A DNA stretch of 21,862 nucleotides from a virus: positions 1-21,862 of IMG/VR virus record IMGVR_UViG_3300034068_000083. One strand, given 5' to 3'. Positions 1-8,000 of the stretch are shown one piece after another. Under the pieces are notes generated by a model that did no database searches, was not told where the DNA came from, and saw only the letters and a list, made by a program, of their open reading frames with translations. Position numbers and translations under genes: made by a program. The stretch's first letter is position 1. The number at the start of each line of letters is the position of its first letter.

Positions 1-1
1 T

Positions 2-2065
2 ACCACTTGATACGGCTGATAAACCATTACCAGTACCACTGGTATTAGCAGTAAGAGCAGAGCCTGTATTAGCTGAATAGTCTAACCATATAGGGTTAGT
101 TACTCCAGCACCACCACTAATACCAATAACAGCATTAGTAACGTCATTACCACCTGAGCCACCCATAGTAAGGAATTGAGAATTAGCTGAATCAAAAGCT
201 GTAATTCTATTATTTCTTGTTGCACCAACAAGACTATTAATCTCAATACGTTGCCCTGTTGTTGCTGTTTTAAATCCTGATGTTTGTATTTCACCAGCTG
301 TTACTGTACCAATGTTAGCAGTAATAGCCGATAAAGCATTAACAGAAAGTTTACTTGCAGTAATTGTATTCTCTACAATAAGAGAACCAGTAATATATGT
401 GGTAAATAATACCCACGAAGATACATAACGATACACAACAGCATTATTAAAATTGTTATAGCTTACTGTTACAATGTCACCTGCTACTGGAACACGACCA
501 ATAACCGCAATTACTTCAGCATCTGTAGGAGCACTGCTACTATTAGCTACACGAGTAACTACAAATGTAGCTGAACCCGCACCGCCTGTAGCACCATTAG
601 TACCATTATAAGCAATACCTCTTATAGGAAAGCTTACATTAGTCCAATCAAGAGTGGAAGAAACAACAGTAGCCGCTTCATTTAATGGAATAGTAATACT
701 CCATAAATAATATCCTGCAGTTGTTTCACTAGGAGCTGATGTATACCAATCTGTAGGTGGTGTATAATTTCCTGTAGCCCATGTATATGTAGATGTTGTT
801 ATTGGTCTTGCTGGAGGGGTAGAATTAGCTGTCCATCTGTATATTGATGGAAACGCTGACATAACTCCATTAGCACCTGCTTGACCCGCAACACCATTGT
901 ACACCACAGGCATACTAATAGATTTACTTAAAGGGCTTGCAAGGTTAGAACCATTAACTGTTAATGTAACATCTACTTTAGTAGCATTAGACAATGGTGT
1001 AACTGTAACTGTACTTAAAGAACCAGTTGAAGGTGTAGCACCACTAATAGCCCAACTATATGTTGGACTTGTAATATTAGTTGTTAATGCAGTTAACACA
1101 GCATTAGGCGGTGTAAATGCACTGCTAGCTGCTTGTACAAAAGAAGTATAACCCGATATATCTATTGATGGTCCGCTTGTTCCTGTTGCTCCTTGAGATC
1201 CTGGGTCAGCAAACACTAATTGAAGACTAGCAACACTAGCTTGAGTAACTACACCAGCACTATCTTTAAAACGGATAGGTACTGCAATTGTAGCTGGGCT
1301 TGAAGCCATAGCAGAAGGTGCAGGAAACTGAGCGTATGCACCTGCATCGGTAGGAGATGCCATTGTAATGTTAGTATAACTAATATCAGCATTACCTGTT
1401 GTTGAACTTGCACCAATACGCCATGTGTTGTTAGTAAAGGTTCCAGCAGAGTCTGTCTGTGCATCAGTAAATTGTACAACAGTGTTTTGATTAGTAGCAT
1501 ATAACTGAGGTGTTAAATTAGTAAACACAGGAGCTAATGGATTACCTGCTCTTGGTACCTGCATTGTAGCAGGAGTAAAAAAAGATAAGAATGTACTTGC
1601 ACCAGCAGATACAGGAGCTGAAGTAACAATATCAAGATCAATAGCTGTTCCGGGTTCTTGTAACCAACCTATTGCAGGTGCTGTAGTACTAACTGAAAAG
1701 TTAATCTTACGACCACCTACAGATAAATACCACAAAAATTTTGTAGTACCAAATCCACCAGTAACTTCAAACCAACGGTAGTCAGCAGGGTTATTTGACT
1801 CAACAGAAGAGTCTGAATTCTTTAAACCATAATAAGCTTTGTTAGTAGGTACATTAGATAAACCAGTGCCAATGTTATCATCAGCATACTTAACAGCAAT
1901 ATACTTATATAAGTATGCTACAAGGTTACCAAATTGATCACTAATAACACCAGTATTAAGATTGGCGCTTAGCCCATCAGAGCCGCCACCAGACGTTCCT
2001 TCAAGAACAAGCTGTGCTAAGAAAGCATCTAGCTCTTTGTCACCAGTAATAGGTGGATTAAACAT
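2..2065 (-). CDS. Large phage tail protein, host-specificity-like, partial (3' end outside window)
   Basis: Open from the ATG at 2065 to the window edge (688 codons seen, no stop), so the C terminus is missing. The start has a strong GGAGGT site and lies 1 base after the stop of the nozzle-like gene, suggesting coupled translation. Residues about 1-170 form an N-terminal module with the motifs NVPTNKAYYGLKNSD and DYRWFEVTGGFGTTKF, which I recall from other aquatic phage tail proteins. The middle is Ser/Thr-rich and probably beta-sandwich. There are short collagen-like Gly-X-Y stretches near 288-299, 390-400 and 487-495. Residues about 561-595 carry SLIVENTITASKLSVNALSA followed by ITANIGTVTAGEI, the signature found before the tip of lambda J-type host-specificity proteins and related tail fibres. 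I infer a virion tail or receptor-contact role; the exact structure is unknown. Confidence 0.8.
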   Translation of the reverse strand, partial: MFNPPITGDKELDAFLAQLVLEGTSGGGSDGLSANLNTGVISDQFGNLVAYLYKYIAVKYADDNIGTGLSNVPTNKAYYGLKNSDSSVESNNPADYRWFEVTGGFGTTKFLWYLSVGGRKINFSVSTTAPAIGWLQEPGTAIDLDIVTSAPVSAGASTFLSFFTPATMQVPRAGNPLAPVFTNLTPQLYATNQNTVVQFTDAQTDSAGTFTNNTWRIGASSTTGNADISYTNITMASPTDAGAYAQFPAPSAMASSPATIAVPIRFKDSAGVVTQASVASLQLVFADPGSQGATGTSGPSIDISGYTSFVQAASSAFTPPNAVLTALTTNITSPTYSWAISGATPSTGSLSTVTVTPLSNATKVDVTLTVNGSNLASPLSKSISMPVVYNGVAGQAGANGVMSAFPSIYRWTANSTPPARPITTSTYTWATGNYTPPTDWYTSAPSETTAGYYLWSITIPLNEAATVVSSTLDWTNVSFPIRGIAYNGTNGATGGAGSATFVVTRVANSSSAPTDAEVIAVIGRVPVAGDIVTVSYNNFNNAVVYRYVSSWVLFTTYITGSLIVENTITASKLSVNALSAITANIGTVTAGEIQTSGFKTATTGQRIEINSLVGATRNNRITAFDSANSQFLTMGGSGGNDVTNAVIGISGGAGVTNPIWLDYSANTGSALTANTSGTGNGLSAVSSG

Positions 2066-2066
2066 T

Positions 2067-3617
2067 TTACCTCCGATCAGCAGGTTTAGCTTCAAGAGCC
2101 ATCATAGCCAGCCGCCAATAATTAGTTGCAGTAATTCTATAGTTAAGCACACGACCATTAACCCTTGGGTCAACTTTGTAGCCTTGTGACTTGTCATTGT
2201 TAGGTAAGAATGTAAATGTGTCTTTTAATGCGGCATCATCTACAGATAAATCTACGTTTCTAACATAATTGTTTTGTCCTACAACCCTAATAGTAATATT
2301 AGAATCATTAGGCACAGTATCAAAGATAGGATACAAAGAAGTAATTATAGAACTTCCTGTAACATCGCCTGAGTTAAGTTTCTTTTTCTCTACATAAGAA
2401 GTATAAGACGCTAATGCAGTACCATTCCACATTTGATAAGCATCAGACTCTACAAGAGTTGTTGTTGTATTAGTTGTAAAGTATACTACTTCTTTACCAT
2501 ACTGAAATGCGTTAGACACATTTGATGGACCAAAGAAAGAGTATGTCATGTTAGTAGCTTGACGTTTAGACCATGTATTGTTTTTATAATTATAAATTAA
2601 TACTTCATTACATACGGTAGAAGCTCCTTTAGGATAATTAATCCAAATCTCTTTATAAAATGCATGTCTTGTTACATGAACTTTATCAATAGCATCTTTA
2701 TTTAAATTATTAAAGAAATATTTTTTAATTCTAAAGTCAGCAAGTGATTCAATACTACCTGAACCATTGTGTAAATAGATATCATTACGGTCAACAACAA
2801 AATGTTTACCATCAAACTCACATACACAATCTACAGATAATACTCCGTAAGACTCACTATAAGGAACAACTCGTGTTCCATTAACTCCAATAGACAATAT
2901 ACTAATACTGTCTGAGGAATATATAAACATGTTACCTCTCAACTCAGCCATATCTAATATAGGAGATGTAGAGTTAACTTCAAATTCATCTGCAGTGTCT
3001 GTAGTAAGGTCTGGTTGCCATACAGTAGGTATAGCTCCTGTAGCCGCTTGTGCAGACACTCGTACAGTACTTGGTGCGTATGTTGTTAAACCCGTAGTGC
3101 TATTAATAATAGTCAGGTTAGCCGCAACAAGTGAGTAGTTAAGTGACCTAACTACTTTAGCGGTAATAGTTAAATTACCAAGATAATTCCAGTTAGGAAG
3201 TGGGAGAAATGCAGAGTCAGCATTAACATCCCCATACAAACAATATATAGGTGTTGTTCTACCATTATTAAGCACAACAGCAAAGCCACCATTAAACAAG
3301 GTTCCTTGCCAATCACTGTTTGTATAAGAGCCACCAGTACCAGCATACATAGTAGACTGGTTACCAGCAGCATCTACACGAACAACATTACCATCTTTAG
3401 CAAAGATGTTATAACCTTGGTCTGGACGTCTCCAATGAATTCCATAGTCAGGAGAAATAGAGACTGTTCTGTATATAGATTCACCTGTAATTGTTGATAC
3501 TGCTTCATCATCAAAACGTACATTGAGTACGTCTGTGAATGTATTCTGAGGTACAATCATAGGTGGTAAGTCTGTATTAAGACCGCCTTTACCTAGCTGT
3601 TCGATTGGAATTGCCAT
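2067..3617 (-). CDS. Tail nozzle / tail tubular protein B-like structural protein (516 aa)
   Basis: This 516-aa protein starts MAIPIEQLGKGGLNTDLPPM after an AAAAGGAT ribosome site. It has no signal peptide or membrane segment and is rich in beta-forming repeats with many Tyr, Asn, Thr and Val residues. The N-terminal pattern (a short 'glycine-leucine-N-D-x-P' entry, then 'NVRFDDEAVSTITG') is the one I associate with phage neck/tail proteins of the P22 gp10 stabilisation and T7 gp12 nozzle type, often beta-propellers. Later motifs such as GNMFIYSSDSISI, HFVVDRNDIYLHNG and NEVLIYNYKNNTWSKR read like propeller blades. It would sit below the adaptor as the tail tube or nozzle. Unusually, it is separated from the adaptor gene by the whole fibre and lysis region. 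The family is inferred from pattern memory, so the function is probable rather than certain. Confidence 0.68.
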   Translation of the reverse strand: MAIPIEQLGKGGLNTDLPPMIVPQNTFTDVLNVRFDDEAVSTITGESIYRTVSISPDYGIHWRRPDQGYNIFAKDGNVVRVDAAGNQSTMYAGTGGSYTNSDWQGTLFNGGFAVVLNNGRTTPIYCLYGDVNADSAFLPLPNWNYLGNLTITAKVVRSLNYSLVAANLTIINSTTGLTTYAPSTVRVSAQAATGAIPTVWQPDLTTDTADEFEVNSTSPILDMAELRGNMFIYSSDSISILSIGVNGTRVVPYSESYGVLSVDCVCEFDGKHFVVDRNDIYLHNGSGSIESLADFRIKKYFFNNLNKDAIDKVHVTRHAFYKEIWINYPKGASTVCNEVLIYNYKNNTWSKRQATNMTYSFFGPSNVSNAFQYGKEVVYFTTNTTTTLVESDAYQMWNGTALASYTSYVEKKKLNSGDVTGSSIITSLYPIFDTVPNDSNITIRVVGQNNYVRNVDLSVDDAALKDTFTFLPNNDKSQGYKVDPRVNGRVLNYRITATNYWRLAMMALEAKPADRR

Positions 3618-3638
3618 GAGATATCCTTTTTATTACTA

Positions 3639-4085
3639 TTAGGTACCAAGTAAAGCGCATTCAGCCTTGCGTCTTTTGTCAAGACCAGCTAATACTTTAC
3701 CCCCACCTTTGTTCCATTTCTTCAATTCATCTTTAGCGGCTACCCAATCTTGTTCATTAATCTTACGTCTTAATGTACTTGTTTGTAACCTACCTACGCC
3801 TAAGTTGTAACAGAAGTCAACAATGGCATTTAATTTCTTTTCATCTGTAGCTAGTACAGGACAGTACCTAAGAGCACCCGGCAAATAGGTATGATGTAAT
3901 TCTGCAAGTAGTAATTTGTAAGCCTCAGGTTCACTCATAGGAGGATCCTGAAGCGTTACTTTTCTACCGTCAGCATAGTATGTACTACCGTAGCCTATAG
4001 TAGCTACATTAGCAGGACACATGTAAGGCTTAGAACTAAAGCCTTCAAAGTGTTTGCACAAGTCTGCGGCTATAGTTAAGTTCAT
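3639..4085 (-). CDS. Endolysin, GH24 T4-type lysozyme (148 aa)
   Basis: A phage muramidase that cleaves the MurNAc-GlcNAc bond of peptidoglycan to release progeny. The catalytic signature of the E-8-(D/C)-5-T type is visible: Glu14 in HFEGF, Cys23 and Thr29 before IGYGST. The position held by Asp20 in T4 lysozyme is Cys here, as in some other phage lysozymes. Further family motifs are NAIVDFCYNLGVG (about 86-98) and the C-terminal GLDKRRKAECALL. The length is typical of a single-domain lysozyme. There is no cell-wall-binding domain and no N-terminal signal or SAR segment, so export should depend on a holin hole. The start overlaps the stop of the upstream holin-like gene by 4 bases (ATGA), supporting a lysis operon. 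Confidence 0.94.
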   Translation of the reverse strand: MNLTIAADLCKHFEGFSSKPYMCPANVATIGYGSTYYADGRKVTLQDPPMSEPEAYKLLLAELHHTYLPGALRYCPVLATDEKKLNAIVDFCYNLGVGRLQTSTLRRKINEQDWVAAKDELKKWNKGGGKVLAGLDKRRKAECALLGT

Positions 4086-4579
4086 AGTCCACGTTTGCTT
4101 AGTGTACGATCAAGGAACCAATAGTTAAGGGTACCAGAGACAAGAGCCGCAAAGTCTGCTGACATCATTACCTTGAATACTTCTACTGGAGGCATACCAT
4201 TATGCCATGAGTTATAAGCCAACCATACATGAACAAAAGACCATAGTGCTAAGATCCAGTATGTTACTACGGGTCTTACTGAGGCTGATAAAGCAGCTAC
4301 AAAGCCACCACCAGCGGCTTTAACCATTTCTGTCTGTTGTTCAATAGCAGACTGGAAAGCACCCATAACACCAACATCAATAGCGGCTTCACGTTGAGCA
4401 CCAATCTCAGCTAACTTCTGTTGACCACGTTGAGCTTCTAAGTCACACTGAAACTTAAACATGTTAAGCTCATGTACACGCTCATCTTTCTTATCTAACC
4501 ACTTGAGTACCTCAGGGGCTAATCGAAAGAGACCACCGAATAGTGATCCTAAAATACCACCACTTAAAATATCTAACAT
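4082..4579 (-). CDS. Holin-like membrane protein, GTA 3TM holin type (165 aa)
   Basis: The protein has a hydrophobic N terminus (ILSGGILGSLFGGLF, about 4-18), a long soluble charged helix (about 25-80, DKKDERVHELNM...), a clear membrane helix (VVTYWILALWSFVHVWLAY, about 103-122) and a weaker hydrophobic stretch near the end before NYWFLDRTLSKRGL. This architecture and ending match the family called 'holin of 3TMs, for gene-transfer release' and its relatives in many aquatic phages. It lies immediately before the endolysin with a 4-base overlap and 3 bases after another small membrane-protein gene, so lysis is the natural role. AAGGAT precedes the ATG. Whether it is the true holin, an antiholin or a regulator cannot be told from sequence. 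Confidence 0.75.
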   Translation of the reverse strand: MLDILSGGILGSLFGGLFRLAPEVLKWLDKKDERVHELNMFKFQCDLEAQRGQQKLAEIGAQREAAIDVGVMGAFQSAIEQQTEMVKAAGGGFVAALSASVRPVVTYWILALWSFVHVWLAYNSWHNGMPPVEVFKVMMSADFAALVSGTLNYWFLDRTLSKRGL

Positions 4580-4582
4580 ATA

Positions 4583-4831
4583 TTAATCCTTACATTTATG
4601 ACACTTTTTATCTTCATCATGAGATAATTTAACACCAGCTAATAGACCAATAAATCCACCAACAATAGTTTGAAACGCTGGAGAAAGTAGTTTGAATATC
4701 TCTGCATTATCTACTTCTCTAGCCCATAAGCCAAGAACAAATGCAGCCATCATACCTAGTACTGATAAGCACAGAGTAGATGCAACCATAAAGGTAACAT
4801 TATATGTTAGCTTAGCTTTAATATCTTCCAT
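4583..4831 (-). CDS. Small two-helix membrane protein, candidate holin (82 aa)
   Basis: I place the start at MEDIKAKLTYN (4831), because AAGGAG stands 6 bases upstream. A longer in-frame reading from 4984 would overlap the previous gene and has no comparable ribosome site. Two membrane helices are visible: about 10-35 (YNVTFMVASTLCLSVLGMMA...) and about 48-68 (AFQTIVGGFIGLLAGVKL). They are joined by a short charged loop (AREVDNAE). The C-terminal tail is highly charged and ends HDEDKKCHKCKD. Size, two helices and a charged tail are what class II holins look like. The Cys-His-Lys-Cys at the end is uncommon for a holin. The neighbours are the 79-aa coiled-coil protein and the GTA-type holin-like gene. 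The family is not recognised by name. Confidence 0.72.
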   Translation of the reverse strand: MEDIKAKLTYNVTFMVASTLCLSVLGMMAAFVLGLWAREVDNAEIFKLLSPAFQTIVGGFIGLLAGVKLSHDEDKKCHKCKD

Positions 4832-4841
4832 AGGTTTCTCC

Positions 4842-5081
4842 TTATGCGTAGGCATCAAAGGTTGGGTTATTGATTTGTCTCTCGACAATAAGTTCTTTAT
4901 TTTTAATGTTATATAATTCCAACTGGTAATCACGAAATGCTTTGGTAACTCTTTCAATCTCTCTAAGAAGTTCTCTTTCGACATTTAATACTTCCATTTT
5001 CTTGTTATATAATTTTAATTGTGTGTCTGAATAAGTAGGGTGAACTACTGGGTAAAGTTTATCATAGCTGTATAGCTTCAT
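4842..5081 (-). CDS. Small coiled-coil protein in lysis cassette, unknown function (79 aa)
   Basis: A 79-aa soluble protein starting MKLYSYDKLYPVVHPTYS. Residues about 22-68 are a charged, heptad-like helix (KLYNKKMEVLNVERELLREI and onward), so it probably forms a coiled coil. It has no signal peptide, membrane helix or cysteine. The ATG overlaps the stop of the upstream secreted-protein gene as ATGA, with GGGAAAAGAA as ribosome site, so the two are probably translated together. I do not recognise the family. Position within the lysis cassette suggests a lysis accessory role, but nothing in the protein itself proves that. Confidence 0.75.
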   Translation of the reverse strand: MKLYSYDKLYPVVHPTYSDTQLKLYNKKMEVLNVERELLREIERVTKAFRDYQLELYNIKNKELIVERQINNPTFDAYA

Positions 5082-5365
5082 TTCTTTTCCCTTTCAACTG
5101 CATTTTTATAGGCTCTAATTACTAGGTGTCTTAATTCTGCGCTATCTGCACTTCCAGCCCACTCTGATAAGTTATTCCAGATAACTACCATATCTTTACT
5201 TGAACATAAGTTATGATGATTGTTTAACCAAATAGACATCTGCATATGACGTTCTGAAGGATTATGAACTTTATAAGCTATGCCATAAAATTCTCTTACG
5301 CTACACTTGTCCTCAGCAGATGATGTTAAGGTTAATAGAAGTATAGCTAAGAGAATCCACTTCAT
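5078..5365 (-). CDS. Small secreted protein with Sec signal peptide, lysis-cassette member (95 aa)
   Basis: Residues 1-17 are a clean Sec signal peptide: MKW, a run of Ile/Leu, then TLTSSA as cleavage site with ED next. The mature part is about 78 residues with only two cysteines (Cys21 and Cys54), which could form one disulfide in the periplasm. A notable motif is VVIWNNLSEWAGSADSAELR. Cys21 does not sit in a lipobox at the end of the hydrophobic core, so this is not an obvious outer-membrane spanin lipoprotein. The ATG overlaps the stop of the upstream 85-aa gene by 4 bases. I recall similar proteins in uncultured aquatic phages but know of no assigned function. A periplasmic lysis or exclusion role is inference. 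Confidence 0.75.
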   Translation of the reverse strand: MKWILLAILLLTLTSSAEDKCSVREFYGIAYKVHNPSERHMQMSIWLNNHHNLCSSKDMVVIWNNLSEWAGSADSAELRHLVIRAYKNAVEREKK

Positions 5366-5619
5366 TTTAGATGAAGCTTATTATCTATTGCTAACCATAT
5401 TGCACCAAAGAATGTTCCAACAATAATGATTGGTTTAACTGCTCTTGCAAACCACTCAAGGACAATGAATGCACCTTGAGCAGCGTTAAAAGCCTTGACT
5501 ACTTCATCAGTGCTCTTGTCTAGTTTATCTACTTTGGCTTCTACTGCTAGAAGTCGTTCGTATATATGTGCGTGAGTTACTTCTAGTTCTAACTCTTGAT
5601 TTTGTTTTAGTTCTAGCAT
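5362..5619 (-). CDS. Coiled-coil plus C-terminal membrane-anchor protein (85 aa), possible holin or lysis factor
   Basis: Residues about 1-48 are a charged, heptad-like helix (HIYERLLAVEAKVDKLDKST). Residues about 66-80 form a hydrophobic anchor (KPIIIVGTFFGAIWLAI), with a semi-hydrophobic stretch before it (GAFIVLEWFARAV). Short proteins of this build are frequent in lysis regions of marine and freshwater phages and are sometimes labelled holin-like; I infer the same here. No good Shine-Dalgarno is visible. The start lies 7 bases after the stop of the preceding adhesin gene, so translation may depend on coupling. The stop overlaps the next ATG as ATGA. It opens the chain of small genes that leads to the endolysin. 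Confidence 0.72.
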   Translation of the reverse strand: MLELKQNQELELEVTHAHIYERLLAVEAKVDKLDKSTDEVVKAFNAAQGAFIVLEWFARAVKPIIIVGTFFGAIWLAIDNKLHLK

Positions 5620-5626
5620 AATAATA

Positions 5627-6985
5627 TTAAACCACTAAAGAACTGCTAGTATTAAATACATGATAAGTAAATCCGCCAGTTGTAACAATAGTTCCACCCG
5701 TTGCTTTTGGAATACCTGAATATCTAACAATTACAATTCCTGAACCACCTGAGCCACCTGCAAAATTACCAGATTGGTGATCTGCTGCACCTCCACCACC
5801 ACCTCCAGTATTAGCAGTTGCATTATTACCATTACCACCATTAGCACCATTACCCGTAAAACCTGATGCACCCCCATGTGAACCAGCACCCGCAGTTCCA
5901 TATTCAGAACCTCCACCCCCACCGCCAGCATACCCTCCACTAACACCAGTAGAAGTAGCAGAAGCCCAAGTTGAATAACCAGTGTCTCCTGCACCGCCCG
6001 CAGCTCCATTTATTGAAGATGCATTTGAACCCGCACCACCAGCTCCACCGCCACCGCCACCGCCTTGAGAAGTACCATCATTAGAGTAGGTGCCGCCACT
6101 TCCACCTGAATATCCTTGTCCAGCAGTTCCTGATCCGGGGCTAGAAGCGGTTCCCCCACCTCCACCTGAACCACCATTTCCACCAGTGTTATTAGTACCT
6201 GCTGGATAAGTACCTCCAGCTCCGCCACCTATAGCTGTTTGGGCATTAAAGGTTGAATTAGAACCGTTATTGCCCCTAGAAGCAAACCCAGCAATACCTG
6301 TTCCTCCTGCACCTATTACAACAGGATATATTGAACTAGGTAAAACTGTAAAGGTATTATAAATTCGTCCACCAGCCCCGCCTCCACCGCCCATTGTTGA
6401 ATTGTTAGCTGCACCACCACCACTTCCTCCACCTGCAATTAATAAATATTCGGCAAGAAAAGATGGTGTATCAGAAAAAGTAATCCAGTTTGATGTTACT
6501 GTATCATACCATTCTGGATAACCAGTTGTAGTGTTCATTCGGGTCATACCTGAAGTAGGACTTGCAGGACGTTGTGCAGTAGTTCCAACGGGTAATTTAA
6601 AGTACCCTGTAGACGTATTATTAGTATCCGAAACAGTTGTAGCAGTTGCAACACCACCACTAGCATTAACAGTTTGATTGGGCCATGTACCAGTAACAGT
6701 AACATTAGTTCCTGCAACAATACTAGGCGTTGTTGTTCCTGTTCCACCGTTAGCTACAGGTAACGTTCCCGTAACACCAGTGGTTAATGGAAGTCCTGTA
6801 GCATTTGTTAATGTAACACTTGTTGGAGTTCCTAACACAGGTGTTACAAGGGTAGGTGATGTAGATAATACCGCATTACCTGTTCCTGTTGATGTTGTTG
6901 TTCCTGACCCACCGCCAGCAGCAGTAAGAACACCATTTGAATCTATGTTATCTGCTATCTTAGATAAATTACGTGGGATACTCAT
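5627..6985 (-). CDS. Polyglycine adhesin-like tail fibre protein, array copy 4 (452 aa)
   Basis: The start has a perfect AAGGAGG 4 bases upstream. Residues about 1-130 are Thr/Gly/Ser-rich with a GTLPVANGGTGTTTPS motif common in phage fibres. Residues about 132-165 are the shared entry module (TAQRPASPTSGMTRMNTTTG then YPEWY). From about 180 (YLLIAGGGSGGGAAN) to 415 the chain is dominated by Gly runs (GGGGGAGG, GGNGGSGGGGG, GGYAGGGGGG). It closes with SGIVIVRYSG and the exit strand GGFTYHVFNTSSSLVV. Polyglycine-II lattices of this kind form the receptor-binding tips of some phage fibres (for example gp38 of S16-type phages), so a receptor-contact role is inferred. It has the longest N-terminal extension of the four paralogues and the most diverged C-terminal strand. 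The next gene downstream belongs to the lysis cassette. Confidence 0.82.
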   Translation of the reverse strand: MSIPRNLSKIADNIDSNGVLTAAGGGSGTTTSTGTGNAVLSTSPTLVTPVLGTPTSVTLTNATGLPLTTGVTGTLPVANGGTGTTTPSIVAGTNVTVTGTWPNQTVNASGGVATATTVSDTNNTSTGYFKLPVGTTAQRPASPTSGMTRMNTTTGYPEWYDTVTSNWITFSDTPSFLAEYLLIAGGGSGGGAANNSTMGGGGGAGGRIYNTFTVLPSSIYPVVIGAGGTGIAGFASRGNNGSNSTFNAQTAIGGGAGGTYPAGTNNTGGNGGSGGGGGTASSPGSGTAGQGYSGGSGGTYSNDGTSQGGGGGGGAGGAGSNASSINGAAGGAGDTGYSTWASATSTGVSGGYAGGGGGGSEYGTAGAGSHGGASGFTGNGANGGNGNNATANTGGGGGGAADHQSGNFAGGSGGSGIVIVRYSGIPKATGGTIVTTGGFTYHVFNTSSSLVV

Positions 6986-7022
6986 GTAGCCTCCTTGAAT
7001 TTAATTTTCATATTATTTCCTT

Positions 7023-7991
7023 TTAGGCTACAAAAGTACCTGATGAAGTGAATGTATGGTAAGTGTAACCGCCAGAAGAAGTTATTGTTCCACCTAAACC
7101 TATTTGAGATCCAAGATAACGTATAATAACAAGACCAGAGCCACCTGTTCCTCCTGAACCAGCAGGACCACCGCCTTTTCCACCACCTCCACCACCTGTA
7201 TTAGTAGTGCCGTTAGTAGCAGAACCACCATTAGTAGCTGTTCCAGCGCCACCCCCACCAGCACCACCTGCTCCTGGAGTATTACCTTCTGCAGCACCAC
7301 CGCCACCGCCAGCATAATATCCACTTGAACCTGTTGATGTAGCGGATGCCCAAGTAGAATAAGAATTAGAGCCAACACCTCCTGTACCACCTGCTGAACC
7401 CGCTAAGCCAGCACCACCTGCTCCACCCCCGCCTCCAGCAATACGAGGTGTAGTTTGACCAGTACCACCTGCAAAACCTTGTCCAGAAATACCAGAACCA
7501 CCAGCGCCACCGTTTTCACCAGCAGAACCACCCCCTGAGCCTCCATTACCACCAGCCGCTGATCCTTGGTTGCCTGCACCGTAGCCACCACCTGTTGCAA
7601 TTAAAGAGTTAATAGAAGAATTATTACCATTTGAGCCATTTCCAGAGACAGCTCCGCTTGCAATCCCTGCTCCACCAGCACCTACAGTAATAGTATAAGA
7701 AGATCCTGATGTAACTGAAGTAGAGGTTGTATATAGCAAACCTCCGGCACCCCCTCCCCCTGCTGAGTCTCTTCCACCACCACCACCTCCTCCAGCAATT
7801 ATTAATGAATCAATAGAGTATGCAGTAGTATTAGAAAAAGGAATCCAAGCTGAAGTTGCAGAGCTGTACCACTCAGGATTACCTATAGTAGTATTAAATC
7901 CAAACTGACCAGCACTAGGACTTGATGGTCGTCCGGCAGTGGTCCAAGATGCGGGTGTTGTACCCTTTGTACCATCAAGTGTAATAGGCAT
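7023..7991 (-). CDS. Polyglycine adhesin-like tail fibre protein, array copy 3 (322 aa)
   Basis: The shortest of the four glycine-rich paralogues. AAGGAG precedes the ATG by 5 bases. It begins MPITLDGTKGTTPASWTTAG, then a variant entry module (GRPSSPSAGQFGFNTTIGN, PEWYSSATSAWIPF). A glycine-rich body from about residue 62 (SLIIAGGGGGGG) runs to LVIIRYLGS near 287. The exit strand is GGYTYHTFTSSGTFVA. Its entry module is the most different of the set (GQFGFNTT instead of GMTRFNTT). The amino terminus resembles those of many marine phage fibres (xxITLDGTKG). I infer a trimeric receptor-binding tip with a polyglycine core. It follows the 117-aa MAHFAKV protein by 9 bases. Confidence 0.82.
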   Translation of the reverse strand: MPITLDGTKGTTPASWTTAGRPSSPSAGQFGFNTTIGNPEWYSSATSAWIPFSNTTAYSIDSLIIAGGGGGGGRDSAGGGGAGGLLYTTSTSVTSGSSYTITVGAGGAGIASGAVSGNGSNGNNSSINSLIATGGGYGAGNQGSAAGGNGGSGGGSAGENGGAGGSGISGQGFAGGTGQTTPRIAGGGGGAGGAGLAGSAGGTGGVGSNSYSTWASATSTGSSGYYAGGGGGAAEGNTPGAGGAGGGGAGTATNGGSATNGTTNTGGGGGGKGGGPAGSGGTGGSGLVIIRYLGSQIGLGGTITSSGGYTYHTFTSSGTFVA

Positions 7992-8000
7992 ATTGTCTCC

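Noticed and set aside
897-1151. Plus-strand ORFs (84 aa at 897-1151, 174 aa at 16955-17479, 115 aa at 19063-19410 and others)
   Set aside because: They lie antisense to well-supported genes, mirror their codon repeats (for example acidic runs read as Ser runs) and lack family-like motifs or consistent ribosome sites.
4832-4984. Longer N terminus for the two-helix holin candidate
   Set aside because: It would overlap the 79-aa coiled-coil gene almost fully, whereas AAGGAG directly precedes the ATG at 4831.
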